Positions 1 to 8,855 of a stretch of 64,000 bases of DNA are shown one piece after another (position 1 is the stretch's first letter; each line of letters starts with the position of its first letter). The notes beneath the pieces were generated by a model, which had not been told where the DNA came from, did not search any database, and saw only the letters and a list, made by a program, of their open reading frames with translations. A program made the position numbers and the translations under genes. Source of the stretch: Acidobacteriaceae bacterium (GTDB taxonomy: Bacteria > Acidobacteriota > Terriglobia > Terriglobales > Acidobacteriaceae); the NCBI GenBank assembly GCA_025352065.1, contig JANXUC010000021.1, positions 62,001 through 126,000 of the forward strand, written 5' to 3'.

Positions 1-67
1 CGCCCCTAGTGGTCTCGTACTTTTCGCGAAGAAGAAGTGAGCTCGAGACTTGTTGTTCCAGACTCTG

Positions 68-1318
68 TTACTCCGAAGGGTTAGCCAAAACCTTTCCCAA
101 TATCGTCAAATAATCCCAAGCCGTCTGCTGTCTCGAAAAATGCTTCACGATATGCTCCCGCCCATTCCGTCCCAGCCTCTCGCGAGAACCAAGATCGCTC
201 GCCAGCCGTTGCACCGCTTCCACCAATTGCTCTGCGCTCTCCGGCTCCACAAAAATCCCCGCGTTCCCCGCTTCCATGATCTCTCGCGCCTGCCCATCCA
301 CGGCCAGGATCACAGGCCGCTCGCAGGACATGAATTCCAGCATCTTCGTCGGAATCACCGTCTTGAACAAATCCGTCTTCTTCAACATCACCAAACAGGC
401 ATCGGACGCGGAAATAAAGCGAGGAATCGTTTCCCGAGGTTGCTGCCCCAGAAACGTCATATTGGCGAGTCCGCGCTCACGCGCCAAACTTTCGATGCGC
501 TCCTTGTCCGCGCCTTCTCCCACCAGCAGGAATTGCACCTGCGGATTCACCTTCCGCAATACTTCCGCCGCTTGAATCAGAGTCTCCAGCCCATGCGCGA
601 GCCCCATCGTCCCCACATAGCAGACCAGAAACTTCCCTTCCAGTCCCAGTTCCCTCTTCTTCGCCGCTGCGTCTGGCTGCGGCGAGAACAACTCGGTCTC
701 CACCCCATTCTCGACAACCGAAATTTTTTCAGCCGGAACCTTCCAGTTCTCGATCAAGAACGTCTTGAAAGCCTTTGTGACCACAACGATATGATCCGAA
801 CGCTTGTAGAGAAACCCAGCTATCTTCCCCAGCACCCAATTCAGCGGCGAGCTCCCTTCTCCAACTCCAACGGCTGCGAGTGACTCCGGCCAAAGGTCTC
901 GCACCTCGAAGACGAACGGAACACGGCGCAGCGCTCCCAGCCACCATCCGCTCAGCGCCACCAGCAACTGCGGCGACGTTGCAATCAACACATCCGGCTT
1001 TCGAATAAACAATCCCGTCAATGCCGATGATAAGCAAAACGAACTGTAATTCAGCATCCGCTCGTAAGGCTTACGATTCGGAAACGGCAGCAGCCATGTC
1101 CGCACCAACCGGATGCCGTTCCACACTTCTCGCGTGACGAGCCGCCGAAATTGCTTCTTATACTCCGGCGGAACCACCCCAGTCGGGTGATTTGGAAACC
1201 CGGTCAGCACCGTGACATCATTCCCATCGTTGACCCAATGTCGAGCCAGTTCCGCCGCCCGCGCAGCAGGCGCACCCATTTCCGGCGGAAAATATTGTGA
1301 GACGTAAAGAATTTTCAT
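68..1318 (-). CDS. GT4 glycosyltransferase, WbuB-like
   Basis: A 416-residue protein of the GT-B fold. The N-terminal half starts with a Rossmann strand (MKILYVSQYFPPEMGAPAARA) typical of WbuB-like enzymes of O-antigen and capsule clusters. The C-terminal half has the nucleotide-sugar part: VVENGVETELF, then the late E-x7-E region around PTKMLEFMSCERPVI. It should transfer a sugar from a nucleotide donor to a lipid-linked glycan at the cytoplasmic membrane face; donor and acceptor cannot be read from sequence. It is the last gene of the long minus-strand operon in this window, 15 bases after the acyltransferase gene. Length is normal for the family and the ATG start fits. Family call is firm, exact substrate unknown. 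Confidence 0.9.
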   Translation of the reverse strand: MKILYVSQYFPPEMGAPAARAAELARHWVNDGNDVTVLTGFPNHPTGVVPPEYKKQFRRLVTREVWNGIRLVRTWLLPFPNRKPYERMLNYSSFCLSSALTGLFIRKPDVLIATSPQLLVALSGWWLGALRRVPFVFEVRDLWPESLAAVGVGEGSSPLNWVLGKIAGFLYKRSDHIVVVTKAFKTFLIENWKVPAEKISVVENGVETELFSPQPDAAAKKRELGLEGKFLVCYVGTMGLAHGLETLIQAAEVLRKVNPQVQFLLVGEGADKERIESLARERGLANMTFLGQQPRETIPRFISASDACLVMLKKTDLFKTVIPTKMLEFMSCERPVILAVDGQAREIMEAGNAGIFVEPESAEQLVEAVQRLASDLGSRERLGRNGREHIVKHFSRQQTAWDYLTILGKVLANPSE

Positions 1319-1333
1319 GGCAGACGCTAAGAA

Positions 1334-2524
1334 TCAAACCGCTCTGGAAGTGACGAACGTAAATCGTTCCTTAAGCTTCAGAAAAGGCTTCTCAAGAAAA
1401 CGGTACGAAACGGCGGCACACAAAATCGTAAGCAGCAACCCAAACGACATGGCTCCCAGACTCCGTATCGCAACCTCTACCTTGCCGTACCGAATCGCGC
1501 TCCCCACCCGCACCGCTGGCGCAACTAAGCGCACCACCAGGTCGACGCAAAGATAGTGAAACACGTAGAGGCCGTAGGAAATCTTTCCGAGGTAAATCAA
1601 AGGTCTCGGCACCCAACGTTGTGCAACCCCCAGAAAACCTAGCAGCAGGAGAAGGCAGCCGACTGCAATGATTTGGTAGCCCGCCACATACGACAGCGGT
1701 CCAGACAACAGCACAGACTCCCTAAGATGAAACAGACCTTCCGCGCCAATCCACAGTATGCCTGCGGCAGCAATCATCGCGAACCGCGACCACATACTCA
1801 GCACTGGAGTTCGTCCCTTGAGCAGCAAGGCCGCCAGCGCTCCGACACCGAAAAACTCAAATTGAACCAGCGAACTGGCCCAGATCACCTGGCTGGCATC
1901 CTGCCTGTAACGCGCCAGCAGATAGATCGCGACGCAGGAAATCGGCAGCAGGAGCACGGAAAGTACCAGAATCGCCGACCTTCCCCCTAGCTTCGCGAGC
2001 CCCGGCCATAGCAGATAGAACTGTTCTTCGATTGAAATACTCCATAGCGGAGCAATCGGATTTGCAGACCAACCGAATACGGCTACATACCAGTTTCCCA
2101 ACAGCGCCAGAAACGCCAGTAAACGAGGGGTCTCCAGACTCCATGCAGGCACCAGATGCCCCAGTGCAAATCCTACAAAGAGAAAGAAGAAATACAGCGG
2201 CCAGATGCGAAGAATCCGCCGCGTATAAAACGCCTTAATGTGAACCGTTCCCGTCTTGTCCCGTTCTCGAACCAAGAGTTCCGTAATTAGAAACGAACTG
2301 AGCAAGAAAAATAAGCAGACCCCGAAACTGCCAGCGCTCTTAAAATCCGACAGCACCAGCGCCGCTACGCGACCCCAGCCTGTGTGGTTGCCAACTTCCA
2401 CTCCGGGCAGCGCGTGATAGAAAAACACGCTCAGAAAAGCAAAGAAACGCAGAACGTCCAACTCCGGGCGGTAATAGTGCGAGCCTGCTCCGGAATCCAG
2501 CGTTGGCGTGACTTCACCCGACAA
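1334..2524 (-). CDS. Acyltransferase family 3 (OafA/YrhL type) membrane protein
   Basis: A 396-residue integral membrane protein with about ten hydrophobic segments. Near the N-terminus it carries RPELDVLRFFAFLSVFFYH, the signature of acyltransferase-3 proteins, with the probable catalytic histidine at residue 37. These proteins move acyl groups, usually acetyl, across the inner membrane onto surface glycans or lipids. The start is TTG at 2524: AGGGG at 2531-2535 lies 6 bases upstream, overlapping the stop of the epimerase gene, so translation is probably coupled. The next gene in the operon is a GT4 transferase. It most likely O-acetylates the polymer made by this cluster; the target sugar is not known. 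Confidence 0.88.
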   Translation of the reverse strand: MSGEVTPTLDSGAGSHYYRPELDVLRFFAFLSVFFYHALPGVEVGNHTGWGRVAALVLSDFKSAGSFGVCLFFLLSSFLITELLVRERDKTGTVHIKAFYTRRILRIWPLYFFFLFVGFALGHLVPAWSLETPRLLAFLALLGNWYVAVFGWSANPIAPLWSISIEEQFYLLWPGLAKLGGRSAILVLSVLLLPISCVAIYLLARYRQDASQVIWASSLVQFEFFGVGALAALLLKGRTPVLSMWSRFAMIAAAGILWIGAEGLFHLRESVLLSGPLSYVAGYQIIAVGCLLLLLGFLGVAQRWVPRPLIYLGKISYGLYVFHYLCVDLVVRLVAPAVRVGSAIRYGKVEVAIRSLGAMSFGLLLTILCAAVSYRFLEKPFLKLKERFTFVTSRAV

Positions 2525-2533
2525 AAAATCCCC

Positions 2534-3514
2534 CTAGTAGTAGAGAAGCTTAAACAAACTCTTCCAAAACACCGCCCGCATCCGCCCCGAGCGGCTCCCC
2601 AGATAATCCCCCCAGCGATCCGCAAACTGCGCAAACACTTCAGCCCTTGTCAATCGATGCATCACCTTCAGCTGAACAATATGCAGTCGATGATAGAACG
2701 GGCTGGCCAACATCTTCATTCGCGTCCCCGATTGCTCGTAGAGCGACCAATATCCCGTATCGTAGCGCTCAAGATTCCTCTCCAGCGTCTTCACTCCGCG
2801 ATCAAAGACTGCCCGATACGGACTCTCCCCTGTCGCCAGAAACATGTCATGAACGCCCCATAGCGCCCAAATAAACCCGTTCAAAATATGCGTCGGTGGC
2901 TGCACAATATACTCTTCAATCCACCAATCCCCGCGCGCATCGACAAACGCGACTCCACCCTCATCCACCGGCTTCTCAAATGCTTTGAAGGCATCCCGTG
3001 CCGCACCCAGATAGTTCGCATTGCCCGTCGCAAGATGCGCGCGCAACAACAGCGAAATGCCCTGCCCCTGCGCCAACCCGGAATACCACGGCGCTCGCAG
3101 CGTGTCGCGATACTCCCAATCAAAATGATGTTTCCAAACCCAGATGCCTTGTGGATTCTGATCCAAATTCGAAAGTAGCCAGTCCGCACACCGCACCAGA
3201 TTCTGACGCCTCGCAGGATCCCCCGTCCGGTGCAGCAGATTGTAGTTCCCCAATCCCCACTGCGCAATCGCGATCGGGTTGTACTGCAAACCCATCTTGC
3301 CCCGATAATCCAGCATCGGAATTCCATTCGCGTCGTGGTGCCCCGGATAATCCGCCTTCTCCGCAAACGTCATGTAATATTCGCCCAACTGATCGGTCCG
3401 CAAGTTACGATTGATTTCGGGCGTCTCATGCCAAAATGTCAGCTGGCTCTTGCCCGGCAGCAAATACGCACTAAAGATTCGCCGGTAGTATTGCAATCGA
3501 TTCGTTAAAGGCAT
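2534..3514 (-). CDS. D-glucuronyl C5-epimerase family protein
   Basis: A 326-residue protein matching the C-terminal domain of heparosan/heparan glucuronyl C5-epimerases: LQYNPIAIAQWGLGNYN, then SGLAQGQGISLLLRA, HILNGFIWALWGVHDM and SPFYHRLHIVQL, in the family order of an (alpha/alpha) barrel. Known members flip C5 of glucuronic acid in a polymer to give iduronic acid; many bacterial homologues are uncharacterised. No signal peptide is visible, so it may act in the cytoplasm on a lipid-linked oligosaccharide. It sits between a propeller protein and an acyltransferase in a glycan operon that also contains a carbamoyltransferase. Family assignment is good; epimerase activity is inferred. Confidence 0.82.
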   Translation of the reverse strand: MPLTNRLQYYRRIFSAYLLPGKSQLTFWHETPEINRNLRTDQLGEYYMTFAEKADYPGHHDANGIPMLDYRGKMGLQYNPIAIAQWGLGNYNLLHRTGDPARRQNLVRCADWLLSNLDQNPQGIWVWKHHFDWEYRDTLRAPWYSGLAQGQGISLLLRAHLATGNANYLGAARDAFKAFEKPVDEGGVAFVDARGDWWIEEYIVQPPTHILNGFIWALWGVHDMFLATGESPYRAVFDRGVKTLERNLERYDTGYWSLYEQSGTRMKMLASPFYHRLHIVQLKVMHRLTRAEVFAQFADRWGDYLGSRSGRMRAVFWKSLFKLLYY

Positions 3515-3540
3515 TATTCACTAGTTCCAGACAACGGGTG

Positions 3541-3580
3541 CCCCATCCCTCTTTCGCGTTTTCTGCGAAAAAGGGTGGGG
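3541..3580. repeat. Intergenic hairpin repeat (CCCCATCC...GGGTGGGG type)
   Basis: The 110-base gap between the propeller gene and the epimerase gene holds a stem-loop: CCCCATCCCT pairs with AGGGTGGGG around a short TTCGCG...GCGAA core. Related hairpins lie at 25640-25668 and 25748-25776, so this is a dispersed family and not just a local terminator. It lies inside the operon and could attenuate or stabilise the transcript. Confidence 0.65.
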
Positions 3581-3624
3581 AACTTGAACTTTCCTGATTC
3601 GCGGCGAAATGACGTAAAACACAT

Positions 3625-4701
3625 CTATTCCACCCGCCACAGCGAAGCTTCCAGGTCATGTCCCTCCACCGCAATCGTGGTCAACGCCAGAATATTCGTC
3701 GAATTGTTTCCCGTCGGCAAAAACGCATTGCCATACTGAAAGAACTTCATCGACCACGAATCCTTTCTCCAGGTTTGCAGCTTCGTCCATGATGAACCTC
3801 GCGTACTCCCATACAAAGCCACGTTGCGATCAAGATTCACAGCACTCGGCTCGATCATAGTCGTGAAAAATACGGCATCGTCCACCGCGCATCCGCACAG
3901 CACCGACGCGTTGACGTCGGCAACGCTTTTAAGCTTCCCTTCCCGATCAAGCTCGTAAATGTAATTCTGTTCCAAAGGAGTATCGGACGCGAAGTAAAGC
4001 CCATCCGCAGTAGCTACGGCAGCAACGGCTCTCGCTTGCTGGTTGCCCGACAAGACGACCTCAACCTGCTTCCAATCCAGCGAAACTCGCAACACGCGAC
4101 ATTCCTCGCCAACGTCGCCCGTGAGAACCCACAGGCAATCTTCCCATCGGTCGTAGACAAGGTTATGAATGTGTCGAATCGAATTCTTCGGAAAGGAGTA
4201 GACAATCTTCCAACTCGCTCCGCGGTCCTCCGAACCATAAACATGAACCGCATCGCGCCCCGGATTATCGAAGTACTCTCCCCAGAAAATATGGCCATCC
4301 GGCGTGACTACAAGGTTCAGCGGACGCGTTCCACGATGCATGGCATGAGTGACCCGAAACTTCCCCCCCCCCGGCGCGAGAGTTGCGATGGCACCCGGCA
4401 CCGCAGCAATCATTTCCCCACTCGGCAGCACCACCAAAGCGTGAAAACCATCGCGCATCAAACGAAACCCTAATTTGCCGGAAGCCGTAATTCTGCGCCA
4501 CCATGCGGGGGGAAAACGTCCAACCGACTGCCATTGCACAGGAGAACTCGCAGGCTGGCAGCGCAACAACTCGTAACCGCGAGAAGCGTAGAGGGTATCC
4601 CCATCCCAGGCCAGCACACGCGTCTCCGCAAAGCGCCCCACGCAGGTCAGGCCAATCCCGCTGCCTGCCTCGCGTGAAAGCTGCTCACTGGAATTCGTCA
4701 T
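3625..4701 (-). CDS. Beta-propeller-like protein with a 10-G tract
   Basis: A 358-residue soluble protein of unknown function with recurring beta-strand blocks of the sialidase/BNR kind, for example VYGSEDRGASWKIVYSF near the middle and YGSTRGSSWTKLQTW further on; these Asp-box-like S-x-D/R-x-G-x-S-W turns indicate a propeller. No signal peptide or membrane segment is visible. It lies in the operon between the carbamoyltransferase and the C5-epimerase genes, so a role in glycan recognition or modification is likely but unproven. Codons for P110-G113 form a run of ten G on the coding strand, a potential slippage site. The ATG start is plain. I do not recognise a named family. Confidence 0.75.
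   Translation of the reverse strand: MTNSSEQLSREAGSGIGLTCVGRFAETRVLAWDGDTLYASRGYELLRCQPASSPVQWQSVGRFPPAWWRRITASGKLGFRLMRDGFHALVVLPSGEMIAAVPGAIATLAPGGGKFRVTHAMHRGTRPLNLVVTPDGHIFWGEYFDNPGRDAVHVYGSEDRGASWKIVYSFPKNSIRHIHNLVYDRWEDCLWVLTGDVGEECRVLRVSLDWKQVEVVLSGNQQARAVAAVATADGLYFASDTPLEQNYIYELDREGKLKSVADVNASVLCGCAVDDAVFFTTMIEPSAVNLDRNVALYGSTRGSSWTKLQTWRKDSWSMKFFQYGNAFLPTGNNSTNILALTTIAVEGHDLEASLWRVE
4363..4372 (-). repeat. Poly-G (10) tract inside a coding region
   Basis: Ten consecutive C on the + strand, read as CCG GGG GGG GGG in the propeller gene. It is the longest homopolymer I noticed inside a gene of this window. Gain or loss of one base would truncate the protein, as in contingency loci. 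Confidence 0.85.
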
Positions 4702-4702
4702 T

Positions 4703-4808
4703 TTCAGAGAAAACTCTAAACTTTGTCATTCCGAACAGCTCTATCGTGAGGAATCTGCTGTTCTCCAGCAGGATTTAGCAACGCCAAAGGCCTTCTCAGC
4801 AACCTCTT
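4703..4808 (+). repeat. MITE-like repeat, copy A (degenerate)
   Basis: Contains the core GTCATTCCGAAC...TATCGTGAGGAATCTGCTG at 4725-4760. The far end (TCAGCAACCTCTTAG) runs into the stop codon of the carbamoyltransferase gene at 4807-4809. It is shorter and more diverged than copies at 20311, 21641 and 33352. Confidence 0.7.
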
Positions 4809-6540
4809 AGCCATCCGATTTCAGAACAAGATACGAGCCAATCGCCAGCACATCCATTTTTGTCCGCTGGAAGCAGTCAATCGCTTCTTCCGGCTTACAA
4901 ACAATCGGCTCGTTTTCATTGAAACTTGTATTCAGAATGACAGGAATCCCCGTCTTCTGTTCGAAGGCCTGAATCAAATCGTAATAAAGCGGATTCTCCT
5001 CGCGACTCACCGTCTGCAACCGTCCCGTATCGTCCACATGGTTCACCGCACACAATTGCGCCCTCTTCTCCGGACGAATCTTGTACACATGTAACATGAA
5101 AGGCGATGGATGATCATGCTCAAAATATTCATGCTGGCGATCCGCCAATATCGACGGTGCAAACGGCCGAAACCATTCTCGCTGCTTGATGCGAGCATTC
5201 AAAGTGTCCTTCATCGTCGGCAACCCCGGATGCGCCACAATCGACCGGTTACCCAACGCTCGCGGCCCCCACTCCATACGCCCCTGGAACCATCCCACAA
5301 TATTTCCCAAGGCCATCTGCGCTGCCACAGCATCCAGCAATGGCTGCCGATCTAAACGCTGATACTTCAGATTCGCAGCCTTCAAACAGTCCTCAACTTG
5401 CTCATCCGAAAACTCCGGTCCCAAATACGAATCCTTCATCACGAACTTGCGTGGCTGCTTCAAAACACTGTGATACGTGTGCAATGCAGCGCCAATCGCA
5501 AGGCCCTCATCACCCGCTGCTGGCTGAATCCAAGTCTGTCGAAACGGAGTGCGATCAAACAATTTACCGTTCGCCACACTGTTCAGCGCACAGCCACCGG
5601 CCATCGCCAGATTTTCCGTCGGCACTTTCGCATGCAGCCCATTCAACAAATCGAAAAACACTTCTTCAAAACATTGCTGCATCGCAAACGCCAAATCCAT
5701 ATCGCGCTGCGTAATCTCGCTAGAAGGCTCTCGCGAAGCGCCGAACATCTCCACCATGCGATCGGAAAAATGTCGCGCCAGCTCCACCGTCCCGTCTTCC
5801 TTCACCTGCATGCCATGGTTGCTGCCGAGCGCCTGAAAATAGTCGAGATCCAGCTGAAAACTTCCGTTCTTCGAATGAATCAACTTCTTGATCTGCTCGC
5901 AATAGGTATCCTTACCGTAGGGCGCCAGACCCATCACCTTACCTTCATCACCATATTTGCGATACCCGATGAAATCGCAAATCATAGTGTAGAAACTCCC
6001 CAACGAATGCGGCAGATAAACGCGCTCAAGCACTTCAATTTCCGTGCCCTGGCAGCGCGCCGTCATCGTAGAAACAAAATCACCCGAACCGTCATAACTG
6101 AACCCCGCCGCACTCTCCCACGGCGAGCAGTAAAACGCGCTCGCTATATGCGCAATATGGTGTTCCAGATGATGTTCAGTAAAACGCAACCGCTGCGGAT
6201 CCGCTTCGAGCGACTCAATAATCAGCGTGCGCAAATCGCGCATCTCTTCCTTGCGCTGCCGCATGCGAATAAAATTCAGAATTCGTGTCGGATTCGAAAG
6301 CGCATATTGCACTTTCTTCGCCAGGTTCGCATCTGTATCCTGACCAACCGCCACATGATCCACGTCGTAAATCGACGCGCCAGCGTGCTGCAGGCACGCA
6401 CGAATTGCTAGCGTCGGAAAGCCCCCAAAATGCTTTTTCCTATTCAGACGCTCTTCCGCAATCGCGAAAACAACTTCGCCATCCTTCACAATCGCCGCAG
6501 AGGCATCCGCGTGAAACATATTCAAACCAAGAATCAACAT
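4807..6540 (-). CDS. Carbamoyltransferase, NodU/CmcH family
   Basis: A 577-residue enzyme that makes carbamoyl-AMP from carbamoyl phosphate and ATP and transfers the carbamoyl group to a hydroxyl. The N-terminal ASKHA/Kae1-like domain starts MLILGLNMFHADASAAI and has the metal-binding histidine cluster EHHLEHHIAH at about residues 120-131. The C-terminal domain has the family hallmark MEWGPRALGNRSI near residue 422, followed by REWFRPFAPSIL. Length equals that of other family members. In this operon it should carbamoylate a sugar hydroxyl, as NodU does on Nod factors and TobZ on an antibiotic. Acceptor unknown. Confidence 0.93.
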   Translation of the reverse strand: MLILGLNMFHADASAAIVKDGEVVFAIAEERLNRKKHFGGFPTLAIRACLQHAGASIYDVDHVAVGQDTDANLAKKVQYALSNPTRILNFIRMRQRKEEMRDLRTLIIESLEADPQRLRFTEHHLEHHIAHIASAFYCSPWESAAGFSYDGSGDFVSTMTARCQGTEIEVLERVYLPHSLGSFYTMICDFIGYRKYGDEGKVMGLAPYGKDTYCEQIKKLIHSKNGSFQLDLDYFQALGSNHGMQVKEDGTVELARHFSDRMVEMFGASREPSSEITQRDMDLAFAMQQCFEEVFFDLLNGLHAKVPTENLAMAGGCALNSVANGKLFDRTPFRQTWIQPAAGDEGLAIGAALHTYHSVLKQPRKFVMKDSYLGPEFSDEQVEDCLKAANLKYQRLDRQPLLDAVAAQMALGNIVGWFQGRMEWGPRALGNRSIVAHPGLPTMKDTLNARIKQREWFRPFAPSILADRQHEYFEHDHPSPFMLHVYKIRPEKRAQLCAVNHVDDTGRLQTVSREENPLYYDLIQAFEQKTGIPVILNTSFNENEPIVCKPEEAIDCFQRTKMDVLAIGSYLVLKSDG

Positions 6541-6635
6541 TCGATGGCAGTTTACTTTCTTATAAATAGACTACGCCGCAGAATCGCAAATCGACCTCTA
6601 TGCCAGCCGCAAAAGCTCCATTTCCAAGCTCTTTC

Positions 6636-8855
6636 TTAATTGTCTCCGGCAGCAGGTTCGGGATGCAAGGCAGCGTTGAGGAAAACTCGTGTATCTATAG
6701 TTACCGCCTCCCCCAGGCGTCGCGAATCCAGCGCCCGCAGAGTAGCCAGGGAAACCGCAACGATTTCTTCAAACGGAATAGGCGCCGCACCACCCGTTCG
6801 CAGCGTCTTCAAAAACGCCTCCCACTCGCCGCGATGCCCTTTGTCCTGCGTCAGTCGCGAACGCTCCACTTGACGGCGGCCGCCGCGAACCAGCTCCAGC
6901 TCGCGAAAATCTTCCAGTACTCCAACCGCGCCACCACCAAAAACTTCAACCCGCTCTTTGGTGTAAGACTTGTCTCCGTTCGCAACATACGCAATCGTCC
7001 CTTGCGAGCCGTTCGCAAATTCGATTTGAAGCACCAGATTGTCATCGCTATAAAGACCGTTGTTCGCAAGCGCGTGAGTATGCACTCGAATCGGCCAGGA
7101 ACCCGCCATAAACGTTAGGAAGTCTACAAAATGGCAGACCTCACCCAGGATGCGTCCCCCACCTTCTTCCGGGTCCTGCGTCCAGTGGTTCGCCGCGAGA
7201 AAGCCAGCATTCACTCGATAATGCATCAGCAACGGCTCATTCGCCGCCGTGAAAAACGCTTTCAACCGCTGGCCCATCGGCGAAAAGCGCCGATTAAAGC
7301 CCACCATCAGCGCCGCGTTGCGCGCTTCCGCATGCTGACGAACGATCTCCGCCAAATCCTCTTCCGTTAGACAAAGCGGCTTCTCGCAAAAAACATGCTT
7401 CCCCAAACCGAGCGCCTGCAAGACTTGGCGCGCATGCAGATTGTGCCGCGTAGCAATCACGACTGCATTGATACTCTTATCGTTAAGAATTTCGTTTTCG
7501 TCAGTACAGCAATAGCGGAAACCAAACTTCTCAGCAGCGTTGCGGCTGCGGGCCCCTGTCGCCGTGCAAACTCCGGCAAGCTCCACGCCACCAGCCTCTT
7601 TGATCACTGGCAACAACGTATTCATCGCGAATACGCCAGCCCCGATTGCTCCTATACCAATCTTTGCTTGAACCGCCGCGATGCCAGATCGCGGCAAACC
7701 CATCTCCACTCGGGAGGTTAGCTCCGATTGCCCCGGATACGAGATCAACACGCCAAGAAAAGAACTGCCCGCCTTGCCAGTAATCAAGTCATACGCGGCC
7801 AGTGCGTTCGTAATCGGGAACCGGTGCGAAATAATCGCCTGCAAATTCAGTTTCCTAGCCGCCAGCAGATCAAGAAACGCTTCCATGTTGCGAGTCTCGG
7901 TCCAGCGCACATACCCGATCGGGTAATCGTGCCCCTTCTGCTCGAACGCCGCATCGTAACGACCCGGCCCATACGAACGCGAAATTCTGAAATCGAGTTC
8001 CTTCTCGAAAAATGTCTTGCGCTCAATCTCCAGTCCCACCGTACCCACCGCGCAGACAATCGCTCGATCTCGCGCTACACTCCCAGCCAGATTCACCGGA
8101 TCACTGCTCGCAGTCTCCGCCGTAATCAACACAACATCGGAGCCATGCCCCCCAGTGTGCTGCCTGCAAAGATCTCGAAATACCGAAGCATCATGGCAAA
8201 CCGCATCAGCTCCCAATTTAGCCGCGAGCTCAGCGCGTTCCATATTGATATCAAAACCAAGCACGCGGCAGCCCGACGCCTTCAGAATCTGAACCGTAAG
8301 CTGACCCAGCAATCCCAAGCCGATTACCGCAGCAACATCACCCAATTTTGCTTCAGCAGTACGCACACCATGCAAAGCCACCGCGCCCAGCGTCGCAAAA
8401 GCCGCGTCCTCAAAGCTCACATCACCCGACGCAATCTTCGCCAGCAACAATCGCGGAATGCAGGCAAACTCAGCATGATTCGCATACCCAGCCCCGGCAC
8501 ACGCCACCCTGTCCCCAACCTGGATATCCGTAACTCCCTCGCCCACTGCGACCACGGCCCCCGCGCTGCTGTAACCAAGCGCGAGCGGCTGATCCAGTCG
8601 GCTGCGCACCGCTCCCAGAGTGGAAAACACTCCATCCCGCCGCACCTTCGCTAACACATCGCGCACCAAGTCCGGTCGCGCTTTCGCTTTCTGCAAAAGA
8701 TTCTTGCTGGCAAACTCCGACGAAGCCCGCTCCGTCCCCGCCGAAACCACCGACGCCGCCACACGCACCAGCACGCACCCCGGCAACAATTGCGGCGACG
8801 GCACTTCCGTCACCGCGATCTCGCCCGTCCGCGCGTTTTGCAAAATCTGTTTCAT
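6636..8855 (-). CDS. Two-domain oxidoreductase (zinc-type dehydrogenase + Gfo/Idh/MocA)
   Basis: A 739-residue natural fusion often found in surface-glycan clusters. Residues 1 to about 380 are a medium-chain dehydrogenase-like domain (LGYSSAGAVVAVGEGVTDIQVGDRV is split here by its usual GxGVxxxxxGDxV turn; nucleotide site VIGLGLLGQLTVQIL). From about residue 395 a Gfo/Idh/MocA domain follows (IGIGAIGAGVFAMNTLL, EKPLCLTEEDL). Both bind NAD(P). It presumably oxidises or reduces a sugar intermediate; substrate unknown. The ATG overlaps the asnB stop codon (ATGA), showing translational coupling with the upstream amidotransferase gene, which commonly accompanies this fusion protein. Confidence 0.9.
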   Translation of the reverse strand: MKQILQNARTGEIAVTEVPSPQLLPGCVLVRVAASVVSAGTERASSEFASKNLLQKAKARPDLVRDVLAKVRRDGVFSTLGAVRSRLDQPLALGYSSAGAVVAVGEGVTDIQVGDRVACAGAGYANHAEFACIPRLLLAKIASGDVSFEDAAFATLGAVALHGVRTAEAKLGDVAAVIGLGLLGQLTVQILKASGCRVLGFDINMERAELAAKLGADAVCHDASVFRDLCRQHTGGHGSDVVLITAETASSDPVNLAGSVARDRAIVCAVGTVGLEIERKTFFEKELDFRISRSYGPGRYDAAFEQKGHDYPIGYVRWTETRNMEAFLDLLAARKLNLQAIISHRFPITNALAAYDLITGKAGSSFLGVLISYPGQSELTSRVEMGLPRSGIAAVQAKIGIGAIGAGVFAMNTLLPVIKEAGGVELAGVCTATGARSRNAAEKFGFRYCCTDENEILNDKSINAVVIATRHNLHARQVLQALGLGKHVFCEKPLCLTEEDLAEIVRQHAEARNAALMVGFNRRFSPMGQRLKAFFTAANEPLLMHYRVNAGFLAANHWTQDPEEGGGRILGEVCHFVDFLTFMAGSWPIRVHTHALANNGLYSDDNLVLQIEFANGSQGTIAYVANGDKSYTKERVEVFGGGAVGVLEDFRELELVRGGRRQVERSRLTQDKGHRGEWEAFLKTLRTGGAAPIPFEEIVAVSLATLRALDSRRLGEAVTIDTRVFLNAALHPEPAAGDN

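Noticed and set aside
5398-6411. 337-residue plus-strand frame opposite the carbamoyltransferase
   Set aside because: Arg/His-rich composition and no domain; antisense shadow of a strong family match.
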